The translations under genes and the position numbers were made by a program. Below the pieces are notes generated by a model. The model made no database searches and was not told where the DNA came from. It worked only from the letters and a program-made list of their open reading frames with translations. Below are positions 1 to 8,831 of a DNA stretch of 64,000 nt, piece after piece. This stretch comes from Haloarcula nitratireducens (GTDB taxonomy: Archaea; Halobacteriota; Halobacteria; Halobacteriales; Haloarculaceae), in contig NZ_RKLT01000004.1 in NCBI RefSeq assembly GCF_019599505.1, forward strand, positions 310,001 through 374,000, in the 5' to 3' direction. How positions within the stretch are numbered: the first letter of the stretch is position 1; each line of letters opens with the position of its first letter.

Positions 1-48
1 CTCTAACTCACCACACGGCTACTTGTCCCTGCACGCACGAGGTACGCT

Positions 49-480
49 ATGGCTCCCGCACACGTCCTCGTCCCGCTCGACGGGTCGCCGCTGGCCGACG
101 AGGCGCTGGTTCACGCGCTCAATACCTTCGACTGCCGGGTCACGGTGTTGAACGTCGTCGCGCCGCTGGACAGCGGGATGAGCGAGGGCGGCGTGCTCGA
201 ACCCGGCGACGAGCGCCAAACGGAGGCGCGCTCGCGAGCCGAGGAGATAGTCGAGCGAGCGAAGCGGCGGGCCGAGGAAGTCGGGCGGAACGTCGAGACG
301 TCGGTCGAGACGGGCGACCCCGCCGAGACCATCGTCGAGTACGTCGAGGCCCACGGCGTCGACCAGGTCGTGATGGGCGGCCACGGCGGGTCGCGCAACG
401 AGTTGGCGCGGCGGTTGCTGGGGACGGTGGCGACGGCGGTCGTCAGCGAAGCGCCGGTGACGGTGACCGTCGTCCGCTAG
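49..480 (+). CDS. Universal stress protein, UspA family
   Basis: A 143-residue protein of the usual single-domain UspA length. It opens with the family's first beta strand (HVLVPLDGSPLADEAL) and closes with a glycine-rich nucleotide-binding-type loop (VMGGHGGSRNELARR...LLGT) and a valine-rich last strand. The spacing between the GxxG and GT parts is 11 residues rather than the usual 9, so ATP binding is likely but not certain. UspA proteins are cytosolic stress or regulatory adaptors. The stop codon overlaps the convergent stop of the PiT-type transporter in a shared CTAG. In haloarchaea such proteins often sit next to membrane transporters, which suggests but does not prove a regulatory link. 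Confidence 0.93.
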   Translation: MAPAHVLVPLDGSPLADEALVHALNTFDCRVTVLNVVAPLDSGMSEGGVLEPGDERQTEARSRAEEIVERAKRRAEEVGRNVETSVETGDPAETIVEYVEAHGVDQVVMGGHGGSRNELARRLLGTVATAVVSEAPVTVTVVR

Positions 481-1667
481 GCGGGACCCAGCACCAGTTC
501 GAAGACGCGATACAGGCCGAACCCGACGGCGACGGAGGTGACGAGCGTGATTACCCAGAAGCCGAGCGTCACGCCGATCTTCCGCCGGGAGACGCCCGCC
601 GACCCGCCGGCGAGGCCGCCGCCGATGACGCCGGAGATGATGATGTTGTTGAAGGAGATGGGGATACCGAGCGCGATGGCGAGCTGGGCGATGATGAACC
701 CCGGGACGAGCGCCGCGATGGAGCGGCGGACGCCGAGCTGGGCGTACTCGCGGGAGGTCGCCTGCAGGAGCCGCGGCGCGCCCATCCACGCGCCGCCGAG
801 GATGCCGACCGCGCCGACCGTCAGCAGGACGAAGCCGGGCAGTCCCAGTTCCGCCCGGTAGAGGTTCTCGAGGGGACCGGTCGCCAGGCCGACCTGGCTC
901 CCGCCGCTGGAGAAGGCGACGACGCTCCCGAGGACGACGAGGAAGGTCTTGATGCCGCGGTCGACGGACTCCTGCGTGCGCTTGCGGATGAACGCGAAAC
1001 TCAGCGCGGCGACGAGGAGGGACGCGACGACGGTGACGCCCGGCAGCGGGACGAGCATGGCGGCGAAGCCGGCCAGCGAGTTCTGGGTCGCGCCGGGCGG
1101 CGCGGGGATGACGCTCAGTTCCGCGTTGGCGACGATGCCGCCGACGACGGCCGCGAGCAGCGGGACGCCGACGGTCTCCGGCACGTCGTCCCGCCGCAAG
1201 AGCGTCGCGGTGAGGTAGGCGAGCCCGCCCGAAACCGGGGGGACGAGCGCCCAGAACGTCGCGATCCGCCGGTAGGTGTCGAACACCGGCGCCCCGCCCA
1301 GCGAGAGACCGACGCCGACCATCGCGCCGGTCGTGGCGAAGGCCGCGGGGACCGGATAGCCCGTGTAGACGCCGAAGGCCATGAAGAGCGTCGCGGTCAG
1401 CAGACCCGCGGTGGCCGCGAGCGACGTAATCTGGACGCCGTCGATGAGCCCGGCACCGACGGTCTCGGAGATGCTCCCGCCCTGCGTGAGCGCGCCGAGC
1501 GCCGCGAGGATGCCGATGAGGAAAGCGGCCCGCATCGTCGAGATGGCGTTCGCGCCGATAGCCGGGGCGAAGGGCGGCGAGTTGCTGTTGGCTCCCAGCG
1601 CCCACGCCGTCACCAGCCCGGTCACCGTCGCCAACGCGACCAGCGCCCAGAACACCGCGTCCGCCAC
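477..1667 (-). CDS. PiT-family (PHO4) inorganic anion transporter
   Basis: A 396-residue, almost wholly hydrophobic protein with about ten membrane segments and the internal duplication of the PiT family: an N-terminal half starting GANSNSPPFAPAIGANAIS and a C-terminal half starting FSSGGSQVGLATGPL. Family members import phosphate (some sulfate) with Na+ or H+. Canonical PiT has GANDVAN in both halves; here the Asp is Ser in the first repeat and Gln in the second. The start is a GTG giving MADAVFWALV. It is closely similar in layout to the 36.1 kb copy and less so to the tandem pair at 54.8-57.2 kb. Substrate is inferred from family only. Confidence 0.88.
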   Translation of the reverse strand: MADAVFWALVALATVTGLVTAWALGANSNSPPFAPAIGANAISTMRAAFLIGILAALGALTQGGSISETVGAGLIDGVQITSLAATAGLLTATLFMAFGVYTGYPVPAAFATTGAMVGVGLSLGGAPVFDTYRRIATFWALVPPVSGGLAYLTATLLRRDDVPETVGVPLLAAVVGGIVANAELSVIPAPPGATQNSLAGFAAMLVPLPGVTVVASLLVAALSFAFIRKRTQESVDRGIKTFLVVLGSVVAFSSGGSQVGLATGPLENLYRAELGLPGFVLLTVGAVGILGGAWMGAPRLLQATSREYAQLGVRRSIAALVPGFIIAQLAIALGIPISFNNIIISGVIGGGLAGGSAGVSRRKIGVTLGFWVITLVTSVAVGFGLYRVFELVLGPA

Positions 1668-1787
1668 CGGGAAATCAGGCCCCCCGAGACGGTCCGCTCG
1701 CGCTCATTGGTGCCCGTTCACGCTGACCGCGGATAAACGTTCGCGCACGAAACCCGTCGCGACGAGCGTCGGGTCGGTGTCGTCGAC

Positions 1788-2444
1788 TCAGTATCCGAGC
1801 GATTCCTTTGCGAGGACGAGCGTCGTCCGGCCTTCTTCGGCCTCCTGCCGGTAGATGAGCTGCTTGCCGATCATGCTACCGGTGCCGTAGGCGTCCTCCG
1901 CGCGGGCGTCTTCGAGCGGATAGGCGACGTCCTCCAGTCGGTCGAGCGCGGCGTCGAGGTCGTCGACGATCTTGTTCGTGCCGGCGACCAACAGGAGGTT
2001 CTCGGCGGCGAAGGGGTAGGCTCCGATACGACTGCCGGAGGCGTCGGCGGCGACGAGCTCGCCGGTCGCGGCGACGGCGTTGACGCTCCCGAGGAAGTAG
2101 TCGCTGGCCTGGGCCTCCCGGCGGGCGCGCTGGCGCTCGGCGTCGTCGTCGATGCCGTACACCTCGGCGTGGCGGTTCTCCCAGTCGTGGTCGCCCTCCA
2201 TGAGATAGTCCATGAAGCCGATCTCTTCGAGCGTCGTCGAGTGGCCGTCCATCACGGACGCGCCGGCGGGGATGCGCTCTCGCAGTTCGGCGAGCGCCGC
2301 GTCACCGTCTTCGACTACGACGACGTCGAAGCCGCGCGACCGGAGGTTCTCGACCGCCGCGTCGAGTTCCTCGTCGCTGGGTCGTTCGTCGAGCGATTCG
2401 TCGTAGGAGACGCTGTCGGCGTAGCCGTCCTTGTTCCGGGACAC
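1788..2444 (-). CDS. LUD domain protein (LutC/YkgG-like)
   Basis: A 218-residue protein with features of the LUD fold: [20 protein letters not shown] near residues 31-50, a [12 protein letters not shown] motif at about 84-95, and a [15 protein letters not shown] stretch near 155-170. LUD proteins are linked to lactate utilisation (LutC) and related NAD-type chemistry. No lutA or lutB neighbour is present, so the lactate role cannot be assigned here. The start is a GTG ([11 protein letters not shown]). It is transcribed divergently from leuS with about 140 bp between the start codons. Confidence 0.8.
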   Translation of the reverse strand: MSRNKDGYADSVSYDESLDERPSDEELDAAVENLRSRGFDVVVVEDGDAALAELRERIPAGASVMDGHSTTLEEIGFMDYLMEGDHDWENRHAEVYGIDDDAERQRARREAQASDYFLGSVNAVAATGELVAADASGSRIGAYPFAAENLLLVAGTNKIVDDLDAALDRLEDVAYPLEDARAEDAYGTGSMIGKQLIYRQEAEEGRTTLVLAKESLGY

Positions 2445-2585
2445 GATACTCTGGTCGCCGGGGAGCGTGAAAAGCGCTCGCGGACGCTGCTGTCACCGGG
2501 TTACACGGGTGTTACTCCGCCGAACGCACGTCTGGCGGCCCGGCCGAACACTCATGTGCGACGGCGACCCACTCGGAGGTATCGA

Positions 2586-5318
2586 ATGTCGCGCCGCTAC
2601 GACCACGCGAAGGTCCAGGAGTACTGGCAGCACGTCTGGGAGCGAGAGGGGGTCTTCGAGTGCCCGGACCCGGCCGAGAACCCCACGTACGTCCTCGGGA
2701 TGTTCCCTTACACCTCCGGGTCGTTGCACATGGGCCACATCCGGAACTACGCCATCACCGACGCCTACGCCCGGTATCGACGGATGGCCGGCGACGACGT
2801 GCTTCACCCGATGGGGTGGGACGCGTTCGGACTGCCCGCCGAGAACGCCGCCTACGAGCGCGATACGGACCCCGAGTCGTGGACCCGCGCCTGCATCGAG
2901 CGGATGCGCGACGACCTCCGGGAGATGGGTTTCGGCTACGACTGGAGCCGGGAGATAACGACCTGCGACCCCGAGTACTACCGCTGGAACCAGTGGCTGT
3001 TCACCCGCTTGCACGAGGCGGGACTCGTCGAGTACGACGCGGCGACGGTCAACTGGTGTCCCGACTGCGAGACCGTGCTGGCGGACGCACAGGTCGAGAC
3101 GTCCACCGGCGGCGACGACGAACGCGGTCGAACCCACGGCCACGACCACGCCGGCGGCGTCTGCTGGCGCTGTGGCACCGCCGTCACCCAGCGCGAACTG
3201 GACCAGTGGTTCTTCGCCATCACCGACTACGCCGACGAACTGTACGACGGACTGGACGATCTAGAGGGATGGCCGGAGGGCGTCCGGGACAGCCAGCGCA
3301 ACTGGATCGGCCGACAGGAGGGCGCGACGGTCGCCTTCGATATCGACGGAGCGAGCGCCTCCTCGGCGTCGGAAGACGGCGAGACCGTCGAGGCGTTCAC
3401 GACCCGTCTCGACACCGTCTACGGCGCGACGTACCTCGCGCTCGCGCCGGGCCACGACCTCGTCAGCGGGCTCGCCGACCGCGACGAATCGGTGGCGAGA
3501 TACGTCGAGTCGGTCGCCGGCACGGACGACGCCGGCCTGAGCGGTATCGAGACGGACCTCGTGGCGACCCACCCGTTCACCGGCGAGGAGATCCCGGTGT
3601 ACGTCGCCGCCTACGTCCTGGACGACGTGGGGACCGGCGCGGTCATGGGCGTGCCCGCCCACAACGAGCGCGACCACGCCTTCGCCGCCGAACGGGACCT
3701 GCCGGTCCGACAGGCCGTCGAACCCGTCGACGGCAGCGAGACGGCCCTGCCCGACGAACCGTACACCGACGACGGGATGTTGACCGACAGCGGCGAGTAC
3801 GACGGCCTCGCGAGCACGGCCGCTCGGGACCGACTGCTGGCCGCCGACGCCGCCGCGGAGGCGACGACCTATCGCCTGCGGGACTGGCTCATCTCCCGCC
3901 AGCGCTACTGGGGGACGCCGATCCCGATCGTCCACTGCGAGGACTGCGGGCGCGTTCCGGTCCCCGACGAGGACCTGCCGGTCGAACTCCCCGAGTACGT
4001 CCAGACGACCGGGAACCCGCTGGACGCCGCCGAGGAGTGGAAGCGGACTGCCTGTCCGGACTGCGGCGGCGAGGCGACCCGCGAGACCGACACGATGGAC
4101 ACGTTCGTCGACTCCTCGTGGTACTTCCTGCGCTATCTCTCTCCGGACTTCGAGGACGCTCCCTTCGACCAGGAGACCGCAGACGAGTGGCTCCCCGTCG
4201 ACGTCTACGTCGGCGGCGAGGAACACGCCGTCCTCCACCTCCTCTATATCCGCTTTTTCACCCGGGCGCTGGCCGACCTCGGCCTTCTGAATCGCCGGGA
4301 ACCCGTCGACCGACTCATCAATCAGGGGACGGTGCTCCATGGCGGCGAGAAGATGTCGAAATCGAAGGGCAACGCCGTCGCGCCCCACGAGTACGGCGCG
4401 GAGACGACGCGCCTGTTCGTCCTCTCGGCGGCCCACCCCGCACAGGACTTCGAGTGGACCGTCAAGGACGTCTCGACGGCCTACGACTTCCAGCAGACGC
4501 TCCACGAGATGGTCGAGAGATACACGGCGATGCGGAGTCGCTCGGACCGAGCGAGCGGTGAGGAGTCCGGACCGCCGGCGGACCGAACGGAGAGCGTCCC
4601 GCACGACGCCTACCTCGAACGCGAGATCGACCGGACCATCGCCGCCGTCACCGACGAGTACGACCGCTTCCGGTTCCACCGCGTCGTCGGCGAACTCCAG
4701 CGCTTCGCTCGCTTGCTCCGCCGGTACGCCGGCTACGAACCGCCCTACCGCTTCGCCTACGCTCGCGGCCTGCGCGTCCTGACGAAACTCGTCGCGCCCA
4801 TCGCGCCGGCGCTGGCCGAGGAACTGTGGCACTTACTCGAAGAGGACGGTCTCGTCGCCGAGGCCCCCTGGCCCGAACCGCTCAGAGACGTCGAGTGGTA
4901 CCGCATCGAACGCGAACTCGTCCGGACGACGCTCGACGACGTGCGCGACATCACCGGCGTGGTCGACATCGAGGACCCCGACGAGATCGAGATCGTCGTC
5001 GCCGAGGACTGGAAGTACCGGGCGTACCACACGGCAGAGGAGGCCGACCCCGGCGACGCCATCGTCGGCGAGATTATGGGCGAGGAGGCCATCCAGCGTC
5101 ACGGCGACGCCGCCGCCGACTACGCCGCCTCGCTCGCCGACCGGGGAGCCAGCCTCGAACCCATCGTCGACGGCGAGCGCGAACTGGACGTGCTATCGCA
5201 GGCCGCGTGGCTGTTCGAAGACGAGTTCGGGGCCGACGTGACCGTGCGGCGGGCCGACGGCGAGAGCGAGCTCGCCCGGAAAGCCCGGCCCAACAAGCCG
5301 GCTATCCACATCTCCTGA
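2586..5318 (+). CDS. leuS: Leucyl-tRNA synthetase, bacterial type
   Basis: A 910-residue class I synthetase that charges tRNA-Leu. The start ATG follows a good Shine-Dalgarno GGAGGT at 2575-2580 and gives [14 protein letters not shown]. The HIGH signature is LHMGHIRNY at about residue 47 and the KMSKS loop is [12 protein letters not shown] at about 587. A zinc-type WCPDCETV and WRCGTAV pair and a CP1 editing domain ([18 protein letters not shown]) follow. Blocks such as [26 protein letters not shown] and [11 protein letters not shown] match bacterial LeuRS rather than the archaeal/eukaryotic form, which is known for haloarchaea and points to an old gene replacement. A protein-coding frame continues upstream but without recognisable sequence. 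Confidence 0.97.
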   Translation: MSRRYDHAKVQEYWQHVWEREGVFECPDPAENPTYVLGMFPYTSGSLHMGHIRNYAITDAYARYRRMAGDDVLHPMGWDAFGLPAENAAYERDTDPESWTRACIERMRDDLREMGFGYDWSREITTCDPEYYRWNQWLFTRLHEAGLVEYDAATVNWCPDCETVLADAQVETSTGGDDERGRTHGHDHAGGVCWRCGTAVTQRELDQWFFAITDYADELYDGLDDLEGWPEGVRDSQRNWIGRQEGATVAFDIDGASASSASEDGETVEAFTTRLDTVYGATYLALAPGHDLVSGLADRDESVARYVESVAGTDDAGLSGIETDLVATHPFTGEEIPVYVAAYVLDDVGTGAVMGVPAHNERDHAFAAERDLPVRQAVEPVDGSETALPDEPYTDDGMLTDSGEYDGLASTAARDRLLAADAAAEATTYRLRDWLISRQRYWGTPIPIVHCEDCGRVPVPDEDLPVELPEYVQTTGNPLDAAEEWKRTACPDCGGEATRETDTMDTFVDSSWYFLRYLSPDFEDAPFDQETADEWLPVDVYVGGEEHAVLHLLYIRFFTRALADLGLLNRREPVDRLINQGTVLHGGEKMSKSKGNAVAPHEYGAETTRLFVLSAAHPAQDFEWTVKDVSTAYDFQQTLHEMVERYTAMRSRSDRASGEESGPPADRTESVPHDAYLEREIDRTIAAVTDEYDRFRFHRVVGELQRFARLLRRYAGYEPPYRFAYARGLRVLTKLVAPIAPALAEELWHLLEEDGLVAEAPWPEPLRDVEWYRIERELVRTTLDDVRDITGVVDIEDPDEIEIVVAEDWKYRAYHTAEEADPGDAIVGEIMGEEAIQRHGDAAADYAASLADRGASLEPIVDGERELDVLSQAAWLFEDEFGADVTVRRADGESELARKARPNKPAIHIS

Positions 5319-5520
5319 GACGGATCCGAGCGCGGCCGCCCGAATTCTGGCCGGCGGTCGCACAGACCGCGGCAGTCACGGTAACGTCGCCTTAGCGATA
5401 GTCACAGCGGCTTGCCAAATGGTAGCGCGTAGCAACCTCTGCCGCCGAGATCTCTGTCAGTAAATAACTACGCTCGACGGTGACGCCGTTCTACTCGGGC
5501 GACTTCGCCCGGAGGACGCT

Positions 5521-6174
5521 ATGACACGAGACGATAATCCACCGACACACGCCGACATCGACGCTCCGACCGCCGAGTCACGCGACCGAGACACCGACGC
5601 GGGTTTGTCCACTCGTCTTCCGTTCTTGCGCCGCGATTTCCTCTCCGATTCCGCGAAACTCGGTGCCGGCGCGCTCGCGCTCTCGTCTGCCGGGGGCGTC
5701 GCGGCTGCGCAGGCCGATGGACAGACAGAGGGCGGCCAAACGGAGGGCGGACAGGTCGACCAGCCGGAGGGCCTGAGCGTCGACGTACTCGCCCCGCATG
5801 CGACTTTCACTGACGAGGTGGGGATGGCGCTCGGCGTCACCTTCGAGCAGGGCGGCGACGAAGCGGCCTTCGTTCGCGACCCGTCGACTGTCGTCTTCGC
5901 TCGGGTGACGCTTGACCCGGGCGGGACGACCGGTTGGCACACGCACCCGGGACCAGTCATCGTCAACCTCGCCGAAGGCGAACTCGACGTCGTCTTCTCA
6001 CACACCTGCACTACCCACACCTACGCGGCTGGCGAGGCGTTCGTCGACCCCGGCGGGCACACCGAGATCGCGACGAACGCGAGCGACACTCGGCGTGCGG
6101 TCGCCTACGTACTGTTCCTCGCCGTCCCCGGCGGCGAGTCGCCGACGACACACGTCGAGCCGCAGGACTGCTGA
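5521..6174 (+). CDS. Tat-exported cupin-domain protein
   Basis: A 217-residue protein. Residues 37-38 are the twin Arg of a Tat signal (LRRDFLSDS) followed by a hydrophobic stretch ending GGVAAAQA, so export in folded form is likely. A Gln/Gly/Glu-rich linker of about 25 residues leads to a cupin barrel with GTTGWHTHPGP near residue 137 (two metal-type His) and GHTEIATNA near 180. Metal-binding cupins have varied enzymatic or binding roles and the substrate is unknown. The 36-residue hydrophilic region before the twin Arg is long. A Shine-Dalgarno GGAGG lies 5 nt before the ATG, after a small hairpin. Confidence 0.88.
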   Translation: MTRDDNPPTHADIDAPTAESRDRDTDAGLSTRLPFLRRDFLSDSAKLGAGALALSSAGGVAAAQADGQTEGGQTEGGQVDQPEGLSVDVLAPHATFTDEVGMALGVTFEQGGDEAAFVRDPSTVVFARVTLDPGGTTGWHTHPGPVIVNLAEGELDVVFSHTCTTHTYAAGEAFVDPGGHTEIATNASDTRRAVAYVLFLAVPGGESPTTHVEPQDC

Positions 6175-6305
6175 CTACCGGTCTGCGCGCGAGCCCGTTT
6201 CGATTCGAGGTCGGTCACCGCGCCACAGTTCTCTGCGGGCCCGCGCTTTTCCGACTGGCTGGGTTATGTCCTCGTAAGCGACAGGGTACGCTCGCCGTCA
6301 CCGGG

Positions 6306-6497
6306 ATGGAAGGTGCAGAGTGCGAGAACACTGTCGAGGGGGCGCTCACCGGCGTCGCCGGCGTGGAGTCGGCCGCCGCCGACCGGGAGACGGGTGAAGT
6401 CACCGTCGAATCGGACGACGACGTCGAGGACCAATCGCTGCTGGATGCGATAACCGACGCGGGCTACGACCTCGTCGACGGAGACGACTCGAAGTAA
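6306..6497 (+). CDS. HMA-like (heavy-metal-associated) domain protein, 5' end probably frameshifted
   Basis: This reading frame encodes the beta-alpha-beta-beta-alpha-beta pattern of a small copper-chaperone-type HMA domain (ENTVEGALTGVAGVESAAAD, then DAITDAGYDLV). The full domain would start upstream as KRQGTLAVTGM, but the only good ATG there, at 6266, reads ATG TCC TCG TAA and stops at once. Removing one base just after that ATG would restore MSRKRQGTLAV. From the in-frame ATG at 6306 the product has 63 residues and lacks the first strand. The metal motif GMxCxxC is GMEGAEC, keeping one Cys only. It is either a decayed copper chaperone gene or a sequencing indel. Confidence 0.6.
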   Translation: MEGAECENTVEGALTGVAGVESAAADRETGEVTVESDDDVEDQSLLDAITDAGYDLVDGDDSK

Positions 6498-6498
6498 C

Positions 6499-6918
6499 TC
6501 AGTCGGCGGCCGCGTGTGCGCGCTTGACGGCCGACAGCAGTTCCTCGCGGTCCTCGCCGTAGTGTAGGTGCGAGCGACAGTCGCAGTCCGAACAGCCGAA
6601 TCCGTCGACGGCGTCGGCGTTCTCTCGTTCGGTCAGTCGACGAGCGACGGCGCACTCGATCCCCGCACTCGTGGTGACAGCGCGGTCGACGCGCGTCTCG
6701 GCCGCGCCCAGTAGGTAATCGACGTGCCAGTGGCGAGCGTCGTTCTCGCCGCGGGCGACGACGCGGTGGCGTTCCACCCGGCCGAACCCGCCCGCGCCCA
6801 GCGCGCTCCCGGTGTAGGCGTAGTACCCCGCCGGGAGCGACAGGTCGCCGAGCGCGCCGACCGTAACGGTGCCGCCGCTGGCGCGGTCGAGCAGTAGCGT
6901 GTACGTCCCGCCGTCCAT
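6499..6918 (-). CDS. DUF123 (GIY-YIG superfamily) nuclease-like protein
   Basis: A 139-residue protein starting GGTYTLLLDRASGG with LPAGYYAYTGSALGAGGFGRVERH near residues 28-52, the pattern of the DUF123 family (COG1833, a relative of GIY-YIG and Uri nucleases). HWHVDYLLG and a Cys pair in GFGCSDCDCRSHLHYG are also typical of the family. DNA cleavage is inferred from the superfamily and has not been shown for most DUF123 members. It lies 6 bp downstream of the start of the 96-residue gene on the same strand, so the two probably form one transcript. Its stop is 1 bp from the convergent HMA-like gene. Confidence 0.85.
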   Translation of the reverse strand: MDGGTYTLLLDRASGGTVTVGALGDLSLPAGYYAYTGSALGAGGFGRVERHRVVARGENDARHWHVDYLLGAAETRVDRAVTTSAGIECAVARRLTERENADAVDGFGCSDCDCRSHLHYGEDREELLSAVKRAHAAAD

Positions 6919-6924
6919 CGGGCG

Positions 6925-7215
6925 CTACGCGCTCATCTCGGGGTCGGCGGCCTGGTCGCCGAAGCCGTCGAGTCGGAACTCCCGCGAGTCCGTACAGTCC
7001 TCGTTCTCGGCGGCGAGTTCGCCGACCAGCCAGTTGAACCGGCGACCGAAGTCGCCGTACGGCGCTTCCTCGAACGTGTTCAGGACGTCCTCGGCGGCGA
7101 GGTCCTCGTCGTACTGTTCGGCGAAGGCCGCGACGTTCTCGGCGGCGGTCCCCGCGGTGTCGTCGTCGGTCTCCTCGGCGAACGCGTCGGCGAGTTCGTC
7201 GGTCAGATCGGACAT
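6925..7215 (-). CDS. Small acidic haloarchaeal protein of unknown function
   Basis: A 96-residue, very acidic protein (MSDLTDELADAFAEETDD at the start) with no membrane segment. It has a predicted helical N-terminal half and an aromatic-rich middle (YGDFGRRFNWLVGELAAE). I do not recognise the family. The ATG sits about 95 bp from the divergent rhomboid gene, and the DUF123 gene follows after 6 bp, so co-transcription is likely. Its reality as a gene is supported by haloarchaeal codon bias, the acidic composition and the tight packing. Function cannot be inferred. Confidence 0.75.
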   Translation of the reverse strand: MSDLTDELADAFAEETDDDTAGTAAENVAAFAEQYDEDLAAEDVLNTFEEAPYGDFGRRFNWLVGELAAENEDCTDSREFRLDGFGDQAADPEMSA

Positions 7216-7309
7216 ACGCGAGTGCAGGCCGCGAACTCACGTAGGCGTTCTGGATGCGAAGCGCCCCGGCACCCGCGGTTTCTTGTGGCCTGCCCGACAA
7301 CAGTGAGGC

Positions 7310-7942
7310 ATGCGACGCCCCGCCGAGAGCCCGACGGTGGTCACGCTCGGCCTCATCGTCGGCGTGTTCGCCCTCCAGCAACTCGCCGGGTTCGTCGGCG
7401 GCGAGCGGACGCTGTTCGCCCTGTCGAACCCGCTACTGGACCGGCCGTGGACGCTCGTCACCAGCGTCTACGCCCACGCCGGTCCCTCGCACTTGCTCGC
7501 CAACGCCGCCGCGCTCGCGCTGGCTGGGCTACTGCTCGAACGGCGGACGACGAACGCCCGATTCCACGGTTTCTTCGTCACCGTCGGCGCGCTCTCGGGC
7601 GTGACACAGGTCGCGATGGCCGGACTCGTCGGCTCGTTCGTTCCAGGTATCCCCGCGCACGTCAGCGTACTCGGAGCCAGCGGCGCGATCTTCGGGCTCT
7701 TCGGCTATCTGCTCGCGGCCAACCGAATCACGGAGACGGTCGTCGGCGGGTTCGAACTCGACCCCAGAGTCCAGTTGGCACTCGGTGGCGTCCTCGCCGC
7801 CGTGATAACGCTGCTGACCGCCAACCCCGGCGTCGCGCTGCTGGCGCACTTCACCGGTCTCTTGCTCGGCTTCCTCGCCGGCCGCGCGCACCTGTTGCGA
7901 TCCGCCGACGGCGCGCCCGCGACCGACCCGGCGCGGTTCTGA
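7310..7942 (+). CDS. Rhomboid-family intramembrane serine protease
   Basis: A 210-residue protein with about six membrane segments. The catalytic dyad is visible: the serine in LGASGAIFGLFGY near residue 123 (family GxSG) and the histidine in LLAHFTGLLLGFLAG near residue 179. YAHAGPSHLLANAAAL near residues 53-68 corresponds to the conserved HxxxN region that forms the oxyanion hole. Rhomboids cut transmembrane substrates within the lipid bilayer; the substrate here is unknown. Length and topology are those of the minimal six-helix form. Convergent with the YprB-like gene, with 1 bp between stops. Confidence 0.92.
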   Translation: MRRPAESPTVVTLGLIVGVFALQQLAGFVGGERTLFALSNPLLDRPWTLVTSVYAHAGPSHLLANAAALALAGLLLERRTTNARFHGFFVTVGALSGVTQVAMAGLVGSFVPGIPAHVSVLGASGAIFGLFGYLLAANRITETVVGGFELDPRVQLALGGVLAAVITLLTANPGVALLAHFTGLLLGFLAGRAHLLRSADGAPATDPARF

Positions 7943-7943
7943 C

Positions 7944-8681
7944 CTACTCGACGAACACGTCGTCGTGGAGGGTCCCCGAGACCTCGTCGGCCAGGGTCCG
8001 GAGGTTGACGGTGTCCTCGCGGTTGTACGACACCAGCGTCTCCAGCGCGCCGTCCCTGCCCGATTCGTGTTCGCGCCAGAGCCTGACCGCGTCCCGACCG
8101 GAGATGTCCGGTCGGTCGCGTTCGATGCCGATGTCCTGTTCGACCTGCTTCAGACCGCCGGAGAGGCCGACCTGCTTGCAGGTGTACATCAGGTCGAGGT
8201 GGGGACGGTCGAGGTCGACGTCGAAGTTCGCTTCGAGAAAGGGAACGTCGAAGCGCTTGCCGTTGAACGTCACCAGCAGGTCGGCGTCGGCGAACGCCGC
8301 CCTGAGGTTACCGGCGGTGAGGTCGTCGCCGGCCACCAGCGTCTCCGTCTCCCCGGCCTGATGGAGGCTGACTGTCGTCACCTGGTTTCGGTGTTCGTCC
8401 AGCCCCGTCGTCTCGATGTCGAAGAAACACGCCCGGTCTCGAAACGTCTCGTAGAGCCGCCACTGCTCGCTGTTGGGGAACTGCCGGTCGAAGTAGCGAA
8501 CGTCACCGGCGTCGAGGCGGCCGCGACCCTCGTCGATGAACTGCTGGATGTTGTCGCCGCGCTTCCCGCCGACGACGCCCGGTTCGAACGCGTCCCAGTG
8601 GGTGACCCCCTGTTCCCAGATGGACCGCTCGGTCTTCTCGCCGACGCCGTCTACCCCGATGAAACTGTTCTCGACGCGCAC
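7944..8681 (-). CDS. YprB-like RNase H-fold 3'-5' exonuclease
   Basis: A 245-residue protein. Residues 1-80 start with a possible helix-hairpin-type segment (FIGVDGVGEKTERSIWEQG). The second part is a DEDD-type exonuclease: motif I FFDIETTGLDEHRNQ, motif II LLVTFNGKRFDVPFLE and motif III SYNREDTVNLRTLAD, which supply the Asp/Glu metal ligands. This arrangement is that of the YprB ribonuclease H-like family (COG3359). It should act on nucleic acid in the cytosol. The start is a GTG giving MRVENSF. A homologous N-terminal domain is also seen on some Rad25/Hef-like contexts, so a repair role is possible but inferred. Confidence 0.88.
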   Translation of the reverse strand: MRVENSFIGVDGVGEKTERSIWEQGVTHWDAFEPGVVGGKRGDNIQQFIDEGRGRLDAGDVRYFDRQFPNSEQWRLYETFRDRACFFDIETTGLDEHRNQVTTVSLHQAGETETLVAGDDLTAGNLRAAFADADLLVTFNGKRFDVPFLEANFDVDLDRPHLDLMYTCKQVGLSGGLKQVEQDIGIERDRPDISGRDAVRLWREHESGRDGALETLVSYNREDTVNLRTLADEVSGTLHDDVFVE

Positions 8682-8831
8682 GCTCTCGGGTAGAGGGGGC
8701 GGCGTACGTAAGTGCGTCGCTCACGCGCCCAGCGCGCCGACCGTCTCGCGGTGCTGTGGCGATTCTCTCCCAGTGTCAACTTTGATTCTGTCGCCGAAAC
8801 GTCGAAGCCACCGGGGAACGCACACCGTGAT

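Noticed and set aside
2169..2585. N-terminal extension of leuS
   Set aside because: The upstream 139 codons are in frame but run through the divergent LUD gene and give an Arg/Val-rich sequence. The Shine-Dalgarno and the family start both support 2586.
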